A stretch of DNA of 64,000 bases from contig NC_060215.1 in the NCBI RefSeq assembly GCF_021130785.1, positions 69,320,501-69,384,500 of the forward strand, in the 5' to 3' direction. The stretch's first letter is position 1; each line of letters begins with the position of its first letter. The position numbers and the translations under genes are program-made. The notes beneath the pieces were generated by a model. That model saw only the letters and a program-made list of their open reading frames with translations. It was not told the DNA's origin and ran no database searches. Source of the DNA: Homalodisca vitripennis (taxonomy: Eukaryota > Arthropoda > Insecta > Hemiptera > Cicadellidae). Positions 44,301 through 51,033 of the stretch are shown here, in pieces.

Positions 44301-46129
44301 CGGTTGCCTGCTCCCTATAACTGCTTTCCAGCAAGAAATTCTAGTCATTTCCTTTTCTAATTGACTATTGGAACATTATATTGTAATATGAGAAAAATCG
44401 AGGTTGACCCATATATTGCTTAGAATTACCCTAGTTCGACCAATCGTAGTAAATTGGTGTGTCTGAGTGTTTTGTCGGGCATGTTAAGAGGTTACATTTC
44501 GACCGAAACGAGATTATTTAGTTTCTGTACATTCTGAGGAACACACTAATGGTAAGTGTTCTCTATTAATGTCCATTTATAAACGTATTCATATTAGGGG
44601 TATTCATGATGTATTAAGTTTTTTAAGCAGTACATAATTGCCTTTCCATTACAATTCAATTTATATTTCTGATCAGCTCCTCTAGAATTTGATATTTTAC
44701 TGATAGGTACTATCTCGAGGGATGTTTTTCTTTCCTTGACATCAGTGCGTGCTTCGGCAGCACCTTCGGCCGGAGGCACTCGTCTCAACTCGATAACAAC
44801 GAATTAATTTTTAGCTCGAAATATAAGAAAAACATTTTTCATTTGGATCAAAATTCTGCTCATTTCAGTATTATTTTCCATTTACGTTTGCAAAGATGGC
44901 GCCGCATCCGATGACATCATCACGAGATTGAATCATGGTCACAAAAGGTCACGTGATGCCCGATGTGGATGTAGAACATGGAAATATTGCTCCGCGCTTG
45001 AACTGTTGTTCCATTTTTTATGTTCTAGAACTTCGTTATTTCTCATTTCCACCCCGTCAAACATTATTTTGTTTTGTTCTGTAGGATGATTCCAAGTTAA
45101 TAACACGAAACTCGTATTTTGCCGCTCCGGCCGTTAATGTGACAATTACCAGATTTTGTATAAATGACACTGAAATTGTGATAAGCATAAGTTTATTCAA
45201 GCACACTTTAGAAAATTCAAGGCTTTTATCGGACATCTGAAAATTTAAGTAGACTAGGCTATAATCACCAATCTTCAAAGGTTGACAGTCAAAACCGTCA
45301 GGATTATTGTGAAAGGTGGTTTTAGATTGTTATCAGTAGTGTTCCAAAATCTAATAATAACCGCAAAACAGATTACAGGAGACAGTGCACAGTTAGAATA
45401 AATAATAGGCCTCCTGCTCTGAGAACCAAATAGGTTCCATTTTGTTAGTCATCTAGTTCAAAACCAAAGTGAAATAAAGAAGAAAATTATCTGCTCCAAT
45501 CAACATCAGTATAGCTTGTGACCATAAAACACGAAGACCTATATACAGTTAAAGAATAAATTATATAGGTTTACTGCTCAAAGGAAATAAAATTGGCCTT
45601 TTTCTTGAGATAAAAACTTCTAAATGGTTTCACATTTAACACTGTTTTCCATAATGAATATAATATAAAATCATTTTAGGAATAGGCCTGTCATTTAACA
45701 GAAATCATATCAACTGAAGTGAAATGCCTATCAAGCTTTTCAACCCCAATCATAATCACTACACAACCATGAACAAACAACATGCCAGAAACATGTGCTC
45801 GGCAACAATCTCAAACTAGACAAGTTGTTTTATTTAGGATCAGGTCTTTAAAAGAATTATGGACTTAAATTTGTGAAAAATAAAGCTTGAACCAATAATA
45901 GCATACGAATTTCCTACCCTAAAATAGACTCAAGTAAACTAAGACTCAGAAATTGAGGGAGGTTGGTATAAATACAGTACTACAAGTATTGAGTTAATGA
46001 TTAAAAATAACTAATAATTTATATCGGATTGCAAAAACAAAGTGATTAAAATCAACGGTAACACTATTAGAATGAATTAAAACTAATTATTCATCACCTA
46101 TAATCTCCATAACGTGCCGAACCAGCCAT
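20224..46129 (-). CDS. eIF4H: Eukaryotic translation initiation factor 4H (whole gene, spliced)
   Basis: eIF4H is a cytosolic RNA-binding cofactor that stimulates the eIF4A helicase during mRNA recruitment to the small ribosomal subunit. I assembled it from six coding exons joined at GT-AG sites with consistent phases (2, 0, 1, 1, 1). The coding total is 843 nt, or 280 residues plus stop; human eIF4H is about 248. Residues about 29-110 form an RRM with RNP2 AYIGNLP (31-37) and RNP1 KGFCYVEF (76-83). Residues about 115-230 are Gly/Arg/Asp-rich with FGG and RGG repeats. The C-terminus carries the diagnostic [10 protein letters not shown] and [12 protein letters not shown] motifs. Short length and domain order favour eIF4H over eIF4B. 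Introns 1, 3 and 5 (5.7, 12.0 and 4.1 kb) hold most of the local mobile elements. An alternative last exon extends the gene to 20224. Confidence 0.93.
20971..20976 (-). terminator. Candidate polyadenylation signal AATAAA
   Basis: AATAAA on the minus strand lies about 380 nt past the main eIF4H stop and before the alternative exon. It could end an unspliced short 3' UTR form. It is a hexamer match only. Confidence 0.35.
21354..21493 (-). CDS. eIF4H: eIF4H coding exon 6 (conserved C-terminus, main stop)
   Basis: The acceptor is TCTTTGCAG|CTGACA. It encodes [19 protein letters not shown] and then [17 protein letters not shown] with a TAA stop at 21356-21354. [10 protein letters not shown] and [10 protein letters not shown] are near-identical to the end of human eIF4H. 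The exon holds an internal donor (CCAC|GTGAGG, G at 21379) and a downstream donor (AAAG|GTACGT, G at 21330), either of which can splice to 20303. Confidence 0.92.
21843..22371. mobile_element. Possible short TTAA/TTA-type MITE in intron 5
   Basis: The left reads TTAACCCTTCCCACGCCG. The right, reversed, reads TAATACTTTTAGCCGTTCCCACGG. The ends are similar but imperfect and the right flank is not a perfect TTAA. There is no ORF. A piggyBac-like origin is suggested by resemblance to the two elements at 23.5-25.5 kb. Confidence 0.33.
23898..24928 (-). mobile_element. Inner piggyBac-like element, TTAA-flanked, nested
   Basis: The left end CACTTTGAGTGCT mirrors the right end AGCACTCTAAGTG, with TTAA at 23894-23897 and 24929-24932. 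Subterminal ATGCTAATCCCGTAGTTTTACG-like copies occur twice at the right end. It keeps an acidic transposase N-terminus (24522-24644) but no catalytic domain. Being inside the outer element, it inserted later. Confidence 0.82.
24522..24644 (-). pseudogene. piggyBac-type transposase N-terminal remnant
   Basis: A 40-codon frame beginning [20 protein letters not shown] and continuing with runs of Asp/Glu ([13 protein letters not shown]) before a TAG. A short basic-hydrophobic start followed by an acidic stretch is characteristic of piggyBac-family transposase N-termini. Farther on (about 24330-24285) another acidic stretch reads [13 protein letters not shown] after an AG acceptor-like site, so the original gene may have had an intron here. 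The catalytic DDD domain is absent. This is a deletion derivative. Confidence 0.55.
25340..25455. repeat. Subterminal ATATCGTT tandem units
   Basis: Three diverged copies of ACGAnATATCRTTnnATAGCA, two of them followed by TTTTTCGG, end at the right TIR of the outer piggyBac-like element. Spacing is about 50-60 bp. Confidence 0.6.
25590..25838 (-). CDS. eIF4H: eIF4H coding exon 5 (Gly/Arg/Asp-rich)
   Basis: A 249-nt exon with acceptor CCTTTTAG|GTGGTG and donor CCCCCAG|GTTTGT, phase 1 at both ends. It encodes alternating GG, DRG, NRG and YSRGR motifs, then [14 protein letters not shown]. Low-complexity composition explains the long open frames on the other strand and in other phases, which are not genes. 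Confidence 0.93.
26100..26270 (+). mobile_element. Possible LINE 3' tail, (TAAA)n
   Basis: A short stretch ends in TTTAATAAATAAATAAATA, as many insect LINE 3' ends do. No TSD or protein remnant was found. It lies in eIF4H intron 4. Confidence 0.28.
27301..27372 (-). CDS. eIF4H: eIF4H coding exon 4 (Gly-rich)
   Basis: A 72-nt exon with acceptor TTCTAG|GATTTG and donor GTGGAG|GTGAGT. It is phase 1 at both ends, so it could be skipped without a frameshift. It encodes [20 protein letters not shown]. Human eIF4H has a known skippable exon in this part of the protein, so alternative inclusion is plausible here too. Confidence 0.88.
28285..28960. repeat. Degenerate tandem repeats, units about 135-180 bp
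   Basis: Four diverged units each begin near a GGTCC or GGTCA (28297, 28473, 28608, 28777), usually preceded by TGTGATnnACAAA. Units 1 and 3 share CACGTGAGAATT / AACGTGAGAATTTTG, then RGCYCRATAGCGGCC and AACCGTT. The units have drifted far apart. I do not recognise the family; there is no convincing ORF. Confidence 0.55.
28980..30350. repeat. Dispersed ~55-bp motif, three diverged copies
   Basis: At 28985-29030, 29125-29175 and 30295-30345 a shared pattern reads roughly CGAGAAYnnnnTRAGCTRTGGACWTGAAATTTTG (the third copy is CTCATGAAAGGATACAGCTGTG then AACATGAAATTTGG). Together with the preceding tandem units this marks 28-30.5 kb as one repeat-derived block inside intron 3. Confidence 0.45.
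30580..31800 (-). mobile_element. Decayed LINE with reverse-transcriptase remnant
   Basis: Read on the minus strand over several frames, the RT segments come in the expected order. First is [17 protein letters not shown], then a degraded NYRP region. Next is [15 protein letters not shown] (family: FGFRxxxST) and [15 protein letters not shown] (motif A). A shifted [18 protein letters not shown] follows (motif B, normally GVPQGSxLGPLLF), then a YADD-region remnant reading RRFDATMIS, and finally [17 protein letters not shown]. Frameshifts and a destroyed YADD make it inactive. A jockey/CR1-group LINE is the likely source. It lies in eIF4H intron 3. Ends were not defined. Confidence 0.7.
32368..34204 (+). 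mobile_element. Mariner element A (irritans-like), decayed, with TIRs
   Basis: The ends TACGAGATGTGTTCAAAAA and, reversed, TACGAGGTATGTTCAAAAAG match, with TA at 32366-32367 and 34205-34206. The plus strand at about 33320-34140 reads as a broken mariner transposase. It has [20 protein letters not shown] (HTH region), then [12 protein letters not shown] (first catalytic Asp region; family: VTGDESWVYGYD). Later frames give [19 protein letters not shown] and FEDWK-type segments. Many stops and frameshifts are present. A second mariner (32470-33201) splits its 5' part. TIRs like these are common in SETMAR/irritans-type mariners. Confidence 0.82.
32470..33201 (-). mobile_element. Mariner element B, internally deleted, nested in A
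   Basis: The left end CAAGGTGTATTAGAAAAATA and the right end, reversed, CAAAGGGGTGTTAGAAAAAT are near-identical. TA lies at 32468-32469 and 33202-33203. On the minus strand the N-terminal HTH region survives ([16 protein letters not shown] and [12 protein letters not shown], within 33155-32736). It then jumps directly to the C-terminal catalytic segment [19 protein letters not shown] (32768-32711) and the tail ending GDYVEK. The first two catalytic Asp regions are missing through an internal deletion. The SDYHLF Asp makes it a DD34D-type mariner. It is non-autonomous. Confidence 0.85.
34332..35240 (-). mobile_element. Mariner element C, decayed
   Basis: The minus strand reads a mariner transposase in pieces. 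From about 35235 down come an HTH region with [15 protein letters not shown] and a downstream [13 protein letters not shown]. After a deletion follows [23 protein letters not shown] (34941-34714), then [13 protein letters not shown] (second catalytic Asp) and [15 protein letters not shown]. The third catalytic Asp (family: PCDF) has become Ala, and the first Asp region is deleted. The left end GAGGTCTGTTCTAAAAATAT resembles mariner termini; the right TIR is unclear. A short LINE tail (34462-34551) is inserted in its C-terminal part. Confidence 0.78.
34462..34551 (+). mobile_element. Very short LINE 3' end inserted in mariner C
   Basis: About 90 bp ending AATAAAGGAATTTTAATTTC and an ATTTC/ATTTT-rich tail. 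CACTTT flanks it on both sides, a probable 6-bp target duplication. The mariner sequence resumes immediately after it. This fits a target-primed, heavily 5'-truncated retroposon. Confidence 0.55.
35355..35464 (-). repeat. Left inverted terminal repeat of the Penelope-like element
   Basis: On the minus strand it reads CACACTACGCCACACAGGAC and, farther on, TTAAAATCACATATGTCTAA, matching the plus strand at 38415-38460. Farther outward is a minus-strand CTGATGAAGATAATA, the counterpart of the hammerhead-like core in the right repeat. The GAAA part is not preserved here. Confidence 0.8.
35722..37574 (-). mobile_element. 5'-truncated LINE (CR1/jockey group) inserted in the Penelope-like element
   Basis: Flanked by TTTAGA at 35716-35721 and 37575-37580, a probable target duplication. 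The 3' end on the minus strand finishes in three copies of TATTGTC-type heptamer (35722-35742). Short-repeat 3' ends without poly(A) are typical of CR1-group LINEs. The endonuclease and ORF1 are missing through 5' truncation. Confidence 0.85.
35855..37573 (-). CDS. LINE ORF2, reverse-transcriptase part, open but 5'-truncated
   Basis: An uninterrupted frame runs from the insertion junction to a stop at 35855 (about 570 codons). It encodes the RT of a non-LTR retrotransposon, which copies element RNA at a nicked target site. RT motifs appear in order: [48 protein letters not shown] (catalytic Asp, motif A), [14 protein letters not shown] (motif B) and [10 protein letters not shown] (YADD, motif C). 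[10 protein letters not shown] and [17 protein letters not shown] follow, then a C-terminal region with HHYNTRN. No ATG lies near the 5' edge, as expected for a truncated copy. The intact frame points to a fairly recent insertion. The clade within CR1/jockey is not certain. Confidence 0.88.
   Translation of the reverse strand, partial: LQLLVKNELIEEPLEIAQHFNQHFVSVAEKTLTAAGQIQQRPQLNELETGYIPDLTFLPVSVIEVTNTISSFKSKPSSGIDEVSSILLKHCKEEIAPPLTFIINLSFTQGIFPKALKLAKVFPKLKKNPSTSIDNYRPISLLSTISKVIEKIVLVRLLNHLTVNNIITSQQHGFLKGRSTTSAIINFTELVLNEMEEGTAISAFFLDFSRAFDCLEHDLILEKMKNMGIRGISGKWMSSYLKGRSQTVEIAYTLNNTIYKTRSPPLLIDRGVPQGSVLGPMLFILLTNDLPKYLQEFCQVMMYADDTALLVAEKQIPELEISSFVALDMAKQYCHQNNLILNDRKTQQLNLGRASAVIHGLPDIELKNEANYLGIIIDNNLTWTPHVDQLCRKLSSSLYVLKRITKMSNLDTAKTAYFSLFEAHLRYGLVVWGNSSIGNLQRVLILQKKAVRTLAGLDPKATCRQAFQNLKILTVISLFVTEVICYAVSQNITRLGEMHHYNTRNAMNYALPIHRLALYERKPSYAGPKLFNILPDHLKINSGQKCFKKKLQEWFLQRTFYSLEEFINWRNH
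37635..38366 (+). pseudogene. Penelope-like RT C-terminus and GIY-YIG remnant
   Basis: Frames at 37622-37822, 38003-38203 and 38076-38366 together give the RT thumb, linker and endonuclease. A frameshift near 38200 separates SAVAHHC from [13 protein letters not shown]. The catalytic-domain start is altered: YIEQTTR where the family has YIGQTGR. It is inactive. Confidence 0.8.
38415..38517 (+). repeat. Right inverted terminal repeat of the Penelope-like element
   Basis: The inverse of 35355-35464 over about 100 bp, sharing CACACTACGYCACACAGGAC and TTAATAATAGTTARACATAT on the opposite strand. Confidence 0.82.
38490..38532 (+). ncRNA. Hammerhead-ribozyme-like core
   Basis: Stem I TTTGT (38490-38494) pairs with ACAAA (38528-38532). 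The core GTGACGA corresponds to CUGANGA with C3 changed to G. GATA...TATC can form stem II with one extra A. GAAA follows, then a minimal stem III (AGG/CCT), and a CTC cleavage triplet directly before ACAAA. Penelope-like elements are known to carry hammerheads with very short stem III. The C3 substitution probably abolishes or weakens cleavage. Confidence 0.5.
39366..39576 (-). CDS. eIF4H: eIF4H coding exon 3 (RNP1 half of RRM)
   Basis: The acceptor is TTTTCCAG|CGCATC and the donor GAGGTG|GTAAGT (phase 1). It encodes [20 protein letters not shown] and the rest of the RRM, ending in the first RGRGRG repeat. Match to eIF4H is strong. Confidence 0.94.
40223..40361 (-). CDS. eIF4H: eIF4H coding exon 2 (RNP2 half of RRM)
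   Basis: The acceptor is TTTTTAG|GGGC and the donor CCTGGT|GTAAGT (phase 0). It encodes the [14 protein letters not shown] region, where human eIF4H has PTEPPYTAYVGNLP, followed by the first RRM helix. The tail ENPELGPG is longer than the human equivalent, so the loop after helix 1 is extended. Confidence 0.92.
40780..40804. repeat. (CA)n microsatellite
   Basis: About twelve uninterrupted CA units in intron 1. Confidence 0.95.
42597..42745. mobile_element. Element end related to the foldback element at 8.7 kb
   Basis: Starts TTAACCCTTTG and has GACCACTAGCGTGGCC, then CAGACCACACATAAAGGCC. The same CCCTTTG start plus GGCCAC...GTGGCC layout is seen at 8694-9499. No opposite end was found. Confidence 0.35.
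43105..45116 (+). repeat. Copy A of a complex repeat (inverse of copy B at 62.5-63.7 kb)
   Basis: Long stretches match the reverse complement of 62540-63690 closely. They include GAGGTGGCAAATCACGAATT, the ATGGATCAACCATCCACTAG region, GGTAAGTGTTCTCTATTAAT and the GATGGCGCCGCATCCGATGA region. Two tandem units of about 161 bp (43301 and 43462) carry ATCTGCRG...GATAGCG and a conserved ATG context. The order also includes a donor-like ATG|GTAAGTG and a GC-rich GGCCGGAGGCACTCGTCTCA block. It is interrupted by a separate element at 43589-44430. The origin is unknown; I infer a mobile or composite element. Confidence 0.8.
43589..44430. mobile_element. 842-bp inverted-repeat element with 8-bp TSD (Merlin-like ends)
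   Basis: Ends are GGTAATTCTAAGCAATATAT and its inverse, flanked by CTAGTTCG at 43581-43588 and 44431-44438. The uninterrupted target sequence is visible in copy B, which confirms the insertion. The inverted arms run about 330-350 bp (an 89-bp tandem duplication at 43628-43804 lengthens the left one). They include AGAGCAAGCAGCGCGAAGCG and its inverse. The 8-bp TSD and GG-start ends fit Merlin. The same ends occur at 61866, next to a Merlin-like N-terminal coding fragment. It has no coding capacity. Confidence 0.85.
45117..46097. other. eIF4H intron 1 proximal part, no feature seen
   Basis: AT-rich intronic sequence without recognisable coding or repeat structure. Confidence 0.4.
46098..46129 (-). 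CDS. eIF4H: eIF4H coding exon 1 (start codon)
   Basis: Encodes [10 protein letters not shown] plus two bases (AG) of the next codon. The donor is TATAG|GTGATG. Joining AG to the first base (G) of the exon at 40361 gives Arg and restores the frame into GYGGGQQKP, a match to the short N-terminus of eIF4H. The ATG context is AAAATGG. The exon was too short to appear as an ORF. Confidence 0.82.
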
Positions 46130-47169
46130 TTTGAAACTGGCCTAGACTTTGTCGATGGACTACGAAGTACGAATGTATAAGGTAGCCTTTGATTATACTC
46201 GATCTCTGGTCTGTTCAAGACTGTAGAGAAATGGGAGCGCCAATCGTACACGTGAGATTTTTTTGTGTTAACAAGTAAATTACCGCGAAAATGTCAATCA
46301 ATAGTTTATACAACAGTATGAATTTGCTACTGAAGAGACTCCATAATGAAGAATCATATAACACCGACAAATATTTAAATCTTACTATGCCAAATTGTGG
46401 CTTTTCGTGGAGCAAAAAAAAAAACGTGTGACGAACGCGCTTGAAAATAACTAGGCTGTAAACAAAATTTTAGAGCAGCTGCGCTATAGCACCACAGGCA
46501 ATCTGCGTGTTTCCAGTCGTGCGATCTTTTAAGCACTCCTTTCTCTCACATTGATAGGCATTAGACATAATTTCATAATTCGCCAAGAAGAATTGTATCG
46601 TCAATAATACACATAACTGCTGTTTAGTCAAAGTCCAAATCTCTTTAATGTATGATTAATCATTTTACAAACAATATTTTTCGCAAATAATTTTACTTTT
46701 TTATTATCTGTACTTAATATATTTGTTTATTTCTTGTGTTATAAGAATGAATAAATTCAGAATTAGGATTTATAATTTTATTTCTTATGAGTACAATTGT
46801 ATCAAAAATATACTACTCTCTCTATATACTATACAACTTTATACACTCTTTCCATTTAAATCTTATCTGAAACAAAACAATATCAATAAAACATATGTTT
46901 ACGAAATAAATTTTTATTTCACAAAAGAGAAAATTTCATTTTTTTCACTCTATTGAAACACTAAAATAACGAAGAATTCGAAAAATTTTATGGAAAATAT
47001 AACGTACATTTAGCAAGGGATTATAAATGCAGCCAAAACTTATGATGTGAAAGATTCGTTTAAAATGTGTTAAATGTGCCTAAAACTGCTTGGGCAATAA
47101 TAAACGGAGTACAACGAGGTAGACGTCTGGCTCCTTCTACAAATCTGAATTTTAAAACAGGATAGATTT
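46130..47169 (-). promoter_or_regulatory. Region upstream of the eIF4H start (5' UTR/promoter expected)
   Basis: Transcription of eIF4H must begin here or farther upstream. I see no clear TATA box or initiator that I would defend. The stretch 46180-46560 is slightly richer in GC than its surroundings. Confidence 0.3.
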
Positions 47170-47700
47170 ATTCAGGATTCCTTGAAATTTGAAAGCCATT
47201 TCGATAATTATTTCATGTCGTTAGCCCATTGACAGGCATGCCGCCTTGCATACACTTGATATATTATCTTAATCAACATTAACAACAAAGCCGTTGCATC
47301 CATGGGTCATCCTCCTGTTAATGGTACGGACTTTTCCACTGTTGTACAGAGACTGAGGGCAAAATGTCAAAATATCTTGCGATATTAATGGTTTTCAGAA
47401 TGGATGTTCAAATAGTGCTACAAGCATATATTGACAGTTACCTCAATTCATTTTTTATTTAAAAATGGAGGCTTTCCAGCTTTCATTAAAACAGCGAAAG
47501 TTATTTTAATTAAATAGAGACGATCCTGAGGAATCGAGTTATTACCGCCCGGTTTAAATACCTCCCGTTCTCAGTATAGTTTTTGGAAAATTATTTATGA
47601 GTGGGTAGAAAGCTACTTTGATAATTTTCATATTTCAAAAAAAACCCAATTTGGATTAAGGAAAAATAAAGGTACAGTCTCACGCAGTCTCAAAATTAGT
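47170..47700 (+). mobile_element. Decayed LINE RT fragment, plus strand
   Basis: The plus strand over several frames gives an FDNYFMSL-type linker, then FFIKNGGFPAFIKTAKVILI. DPEESSYYRP follows (family: DPEESSNYRPISxLP), then PFSVVFGKLF and QKKPNLD (family: QFGFR). These are the first RT motifs of a jockey-group LINE. Frames are broken and nothing follows beyond about 47700. Confidence 0.65.
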
Positions 47701-47838
47701 ATAAACTGATTACGGCGGATTAGAGAGAAGAGACATGTTCCAAGCGTATTTCTCGTCCTCTCCATAGCTTTTGACTGAGTGCATCATTAGACACTGCTGC
47801 GCCAGATGGAGAGATGTGGTGTTCGTAGTTTGATACTA

Positions 47839-49187
47839 TAGTCGAATAGATATAACTTCCGTATTGGAAGGGTGTGGAGGGGCAGCGAGCAGTGGGGAGT
47901 CTGATGCCGCGGTGTTGCCGCGGTGTTGCCGCGTTGGTGCGGGCACTGCCGTGAGCGGTCACTTTCTCACCGAACACTGAGAAGAGAACATCAGACGGTG
48001 CGCGCCAGCGTACTTACCAACAAACAACGCGTCAGTGTGTGTTGTCTTTTGATTGTTTACACTAGTAATCAGAAACGAAATTTCTCTAATTTAACACAGA
48101 TATGTGCGATATTAATATGTTACCATTATACTATATAATAATCTACAACTACTAAATAATTCGAACATCGTGAAAGACAAATAATTTGGGTACTCTGAAA
48201 ACCTAATATTGCATTCACAGCACGAATATATTTATTGCGGGTGCTGTCAAAATACTTCAAACACCGTCAGCATACATTCTGTTAACGTATATTTCCTGTG
48301 TTCCTTGGTCAGTTTGCACTCTATATTCGTCTGCAAAATCTCTAAAGTCACTAGTTTCACTGTCACTGTCATCTCCATTCACGTGAATTATCATTTCCTC
48401 TACTGCTGTTTCAATGAGACCTTCTTGTACCCACGCTTCTAAAAACGATTTTTTGTGTGCTTTACGATATCCGTCCATTCTACGGTTGTAACTTGTTGAA
48501 GTCCTTCTTCGGTTAACCTCCTAACTTCAGTCATGTTAAATGTTTTATTGTTCCGAGCAACGTGTCCCTTAACTTGTGCCCAAACCATCCATATTGCATT
48601 GAAATGGCAATGGTAAGGTGGCAGTCTGACAATTTTATGTCCTTGGGCTTTAGCCATCTCATCTATAATATACTTGGGGACCGGTGGTTTATTCATTTCA
48701 CATATTTCTAACAACTCGGCTTTTGTAAAATCTTCTGCAAATTGTATGTTATGCTCGCGAAGCCATGCCTGAATTTCCGCTTTTTTGTTACCTTGCGTTG
48801 GGGCCTTATCTAAAATCTTGGAGTGGTATGGGGCGTTGTCCATAACAATAACCGATGGAGCAGAAAGGTTAGGTAGAAGTGATTCTCTGAACCATTTTGA
48901 AAAAGTGTCATGGTTCATTTCTTCATGGTAGTCTGTGGTTTGCTTTGAAGCAAATAACAAGCAACAATTAGGAACAAACCCTCCAGATGTACCAGCGTGC
49001 AGTAAAATAAGCCTACTACTTTTGCCAATATGCCTTTGCCGATGTGGCAACAGTGCCTGTTGCTATGGCAACCGCGTCAGACGCTCCTCGCTCCTATTGG
49101 TCAGGTAGCCAACCAGGCAGTTCTCCCTCTCACTCCAACGTCAGAACGCCCCAGCACGCCGATACGGAAGTTGTATCTATTCGACTA
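47839..49187 (-). mobile_element. IS630/Tc1-related element with TIRs, DD82-type (Sailor-like), defective
   Basis: The left end TAGTCGAATAGATATAACTT and the right end, reversed, TAGTCGAATAGATACAACTT flank the element, with TA at 47837-47838 and 49188-49189. It carries the catalytic half of a transposase (48257-49050). Length is 1349 bp; the N-terminal DNA-binding half is missing, so it is deleted as well as mutated. The left subterminal part has GCCGCGGTGTT repeated. Confidence 0.85.
48257..49050 (-). pseudogene. Transposase catalytic half, frameshifted, catalytic Glu lost
   Basis: The frame 49050-48439 encodes the second catalytic Asp in SVIVMDNAPYHSK. It also has RLPPYHCHFNAIWMVWAQVK, where the family has NPIE before VWAQVK. 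There are 82 residues between the Asp and the position normally holding Glu, here Trp. That spacing matches the DD82E (Sailor) group of IS630/Tc1/mariner transposases as I recall it. A frameshift near 48470 moves the C-terminus to another frame (KKSFLEAWVQEGLIE then an acidic tail). A deleted N-terminus, Glu-to-Trp change and frameshift make it inactive. Confidence 0.75.
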
Positions 49188-49679
49188 TAAGATGGCTCTC
49201 GTCCTACACCAATGACTGAGAGCAGTGTGTGCATGTTGCAAATGTAGTATCTTCAAAGCAAAATTATGCTATTAGGTCCCGCAGGGTTCTTTATTAGGGC
49301 TAAGTTTTTTGAAGATTGGTGTTCAATTTTAAGAGTGTTATCGACATCGAACATAATATGTTCGTTAAAGGACGCTCAAACTCTTCGAACATTTTATTAC
49401 GTTTAGACACCAGCTATGTCTAACCAAAGAGGGTCATTAGCCAACCACTTCATGTTAACCAAAATCCTCACTTTAGATTCAATTTGGGTTATATATTATC
49501 TCATGAAATCTTCTACGTATGGAAGGCCATGCCATGTGGGCATGCTAATACCTTTCAAATGCCAATGCCACCTTTGTCTGGAATAAATTCGGTAACTCCC
49601 TCTCGTGTGAATATTTCTGACAGTTATGGTGCTTAGCTCACCCATCAATATACAACAAAGAGATGGTAAAACTACAATT

Positions 49680-50270
49680 TAATTAACTCAATTCAATTCA
49701 ATTTCAAAAAATCTTTATTCCACAACTTTGATAAACAGTTTATACATTTACACACATAGGATATACATATAGAATATGATATACAAATAGGATATAATAT
49801 ACATTTCTTAAAATAAACAATACCTAAAATAGACATTGACATAAAGAGAAGTTAATTTGGTTGATTAATTAATACAGTTTTACCTTAATTATAAATACTT
49901 TTCTAGGTATCTACAAAGCTGTGAAATAGTAGACGTACCCTCTAGGCAAGCCTATTTGGGGTAGCCATCCCTATTATTAACAAAAAACGAATTGGAGGAT
50001 GGCTGTGCTGCATTACTACAAAGCACATAACTTCAGATATAAAATTTTGTGCACACAATTTCAAAACTAATAAAAATACTAAATAAAAAGACTTTGCAAA
50101 ACAAGTAATTGAATTATAAATACATTATTAAAAGTAATAAACCCTTTTCATAATACATAAATTGCTTACAGACTAACAGCCTAGCAGTTCCTAAAGTACC
50201 CTTTGCCAATTTATGACAAGGACATTTCTTTTGAGAAATTAACCTCTGAATTGTTCTATTTTAGCTCACA
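49680..50270 (-). mobile_element. LINE 3' UTR fragment with (TTGAA)n tail
   Basis: On the minus strand it ends AATAAAGATTTTTTGAAATT followed by repeated TTGAA units (49680-49705). Upstream is a block with GGCTACCCCAAATAGGCTTG. This is the form of a target-primed LINE 3' end without coding sequence. No TSD was identified. Confidence 0.5.
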
Positions 50271-50549
50271 TAACGATTCAATGACTGTGACTATGAGAAG
50301 TGTATGATTTGAAGATTAGTTTGCTCCGAAGAATTCTAGGAAAGGTATATGAGATAGCGAATATTTGTCTATAGCTGTGAGAACGGCAGGATTCACCCAG
50401 GAAATGTGTTAAGGTAATAAAAATTTAGCACTAGACATCAGTGCTGTGTGGTGTTGGGCTGTCTGTAATCTCACCTATGAAAAATGTACCGGTAACACAA
50501 GTCAATATACTTCTTTTTCTGCCTTGCATGCTTGATGGAAGTCACCAGG

Positions 50550-50674
50550 TTTTAATATAAAAGAAGTTTTTTATTCTTCCACAGTTTTAATAACTGATTA
50601 TGCCTTAACCGGCGAAAGCGCTTTTAAAATAAATTTAAACTGTGGAAGAATAAAAAATGTCTTTTATATTAAAA
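50550..50674. repeat. Hairpin with 38-bp arms and a hammerhead-like core
   Basis: Left arm 50550-50588 (TTTTAATATAAAAG ... TTCTTCCACAGTTT) is inverted at 50637-50674. The loop holds CTGATTATGCC, TTAACC and GGCGAAAGCGC. These fit a hammerhead core (CUGANGA with G8 changed, stem II GCC/GGC, then GAAA and a GC/GC stem III). Structure and motif recall partial terminal repeats of Penelope-like elements. Confidence 0.55.
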
Positions 50675-50826
50675 GTCAATGTATGTAAATAGTTCGGTGA
50701 TATTTTTATACCGTTTCATATGTATTCATACTTAAAACACTGCTTACATTTGGTTAGAATTCGTTATTATACTGAACTAAACCCGCAAAGGAATTAAGTT
50801 GTGTTACATATTTAAGAACTGGCGTG

Positions 50827-51033
50827 TCAACTGGCTTTGATTTTAGATTTACAAGCATCCAGACCATCCTTATCAATAAAAAATCCCAAGTATTCTAGTT
50901 TTCTAGCAAAAAGGTAATAATTTTCTTCTTTTACGGAAAAAACCGTTGGACGTTTATAGACTTCTCTTAGTCTTTTAACATGTGTTTCGTTATCAGGAGC
51001 AAATATCAATATATCATCCAGAAAACATATCAA
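50827..51033 (-). pseudogene. gypsy RT palm fragment
   Basis: An open stretch of 69 codons contains the catalytic FLDD box and the following ETHVKRLREVYKR and YLGFFIDKDGL segments, ending at a stop. It continues the RT from 51250 in another frame. Confidence 0.8.
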
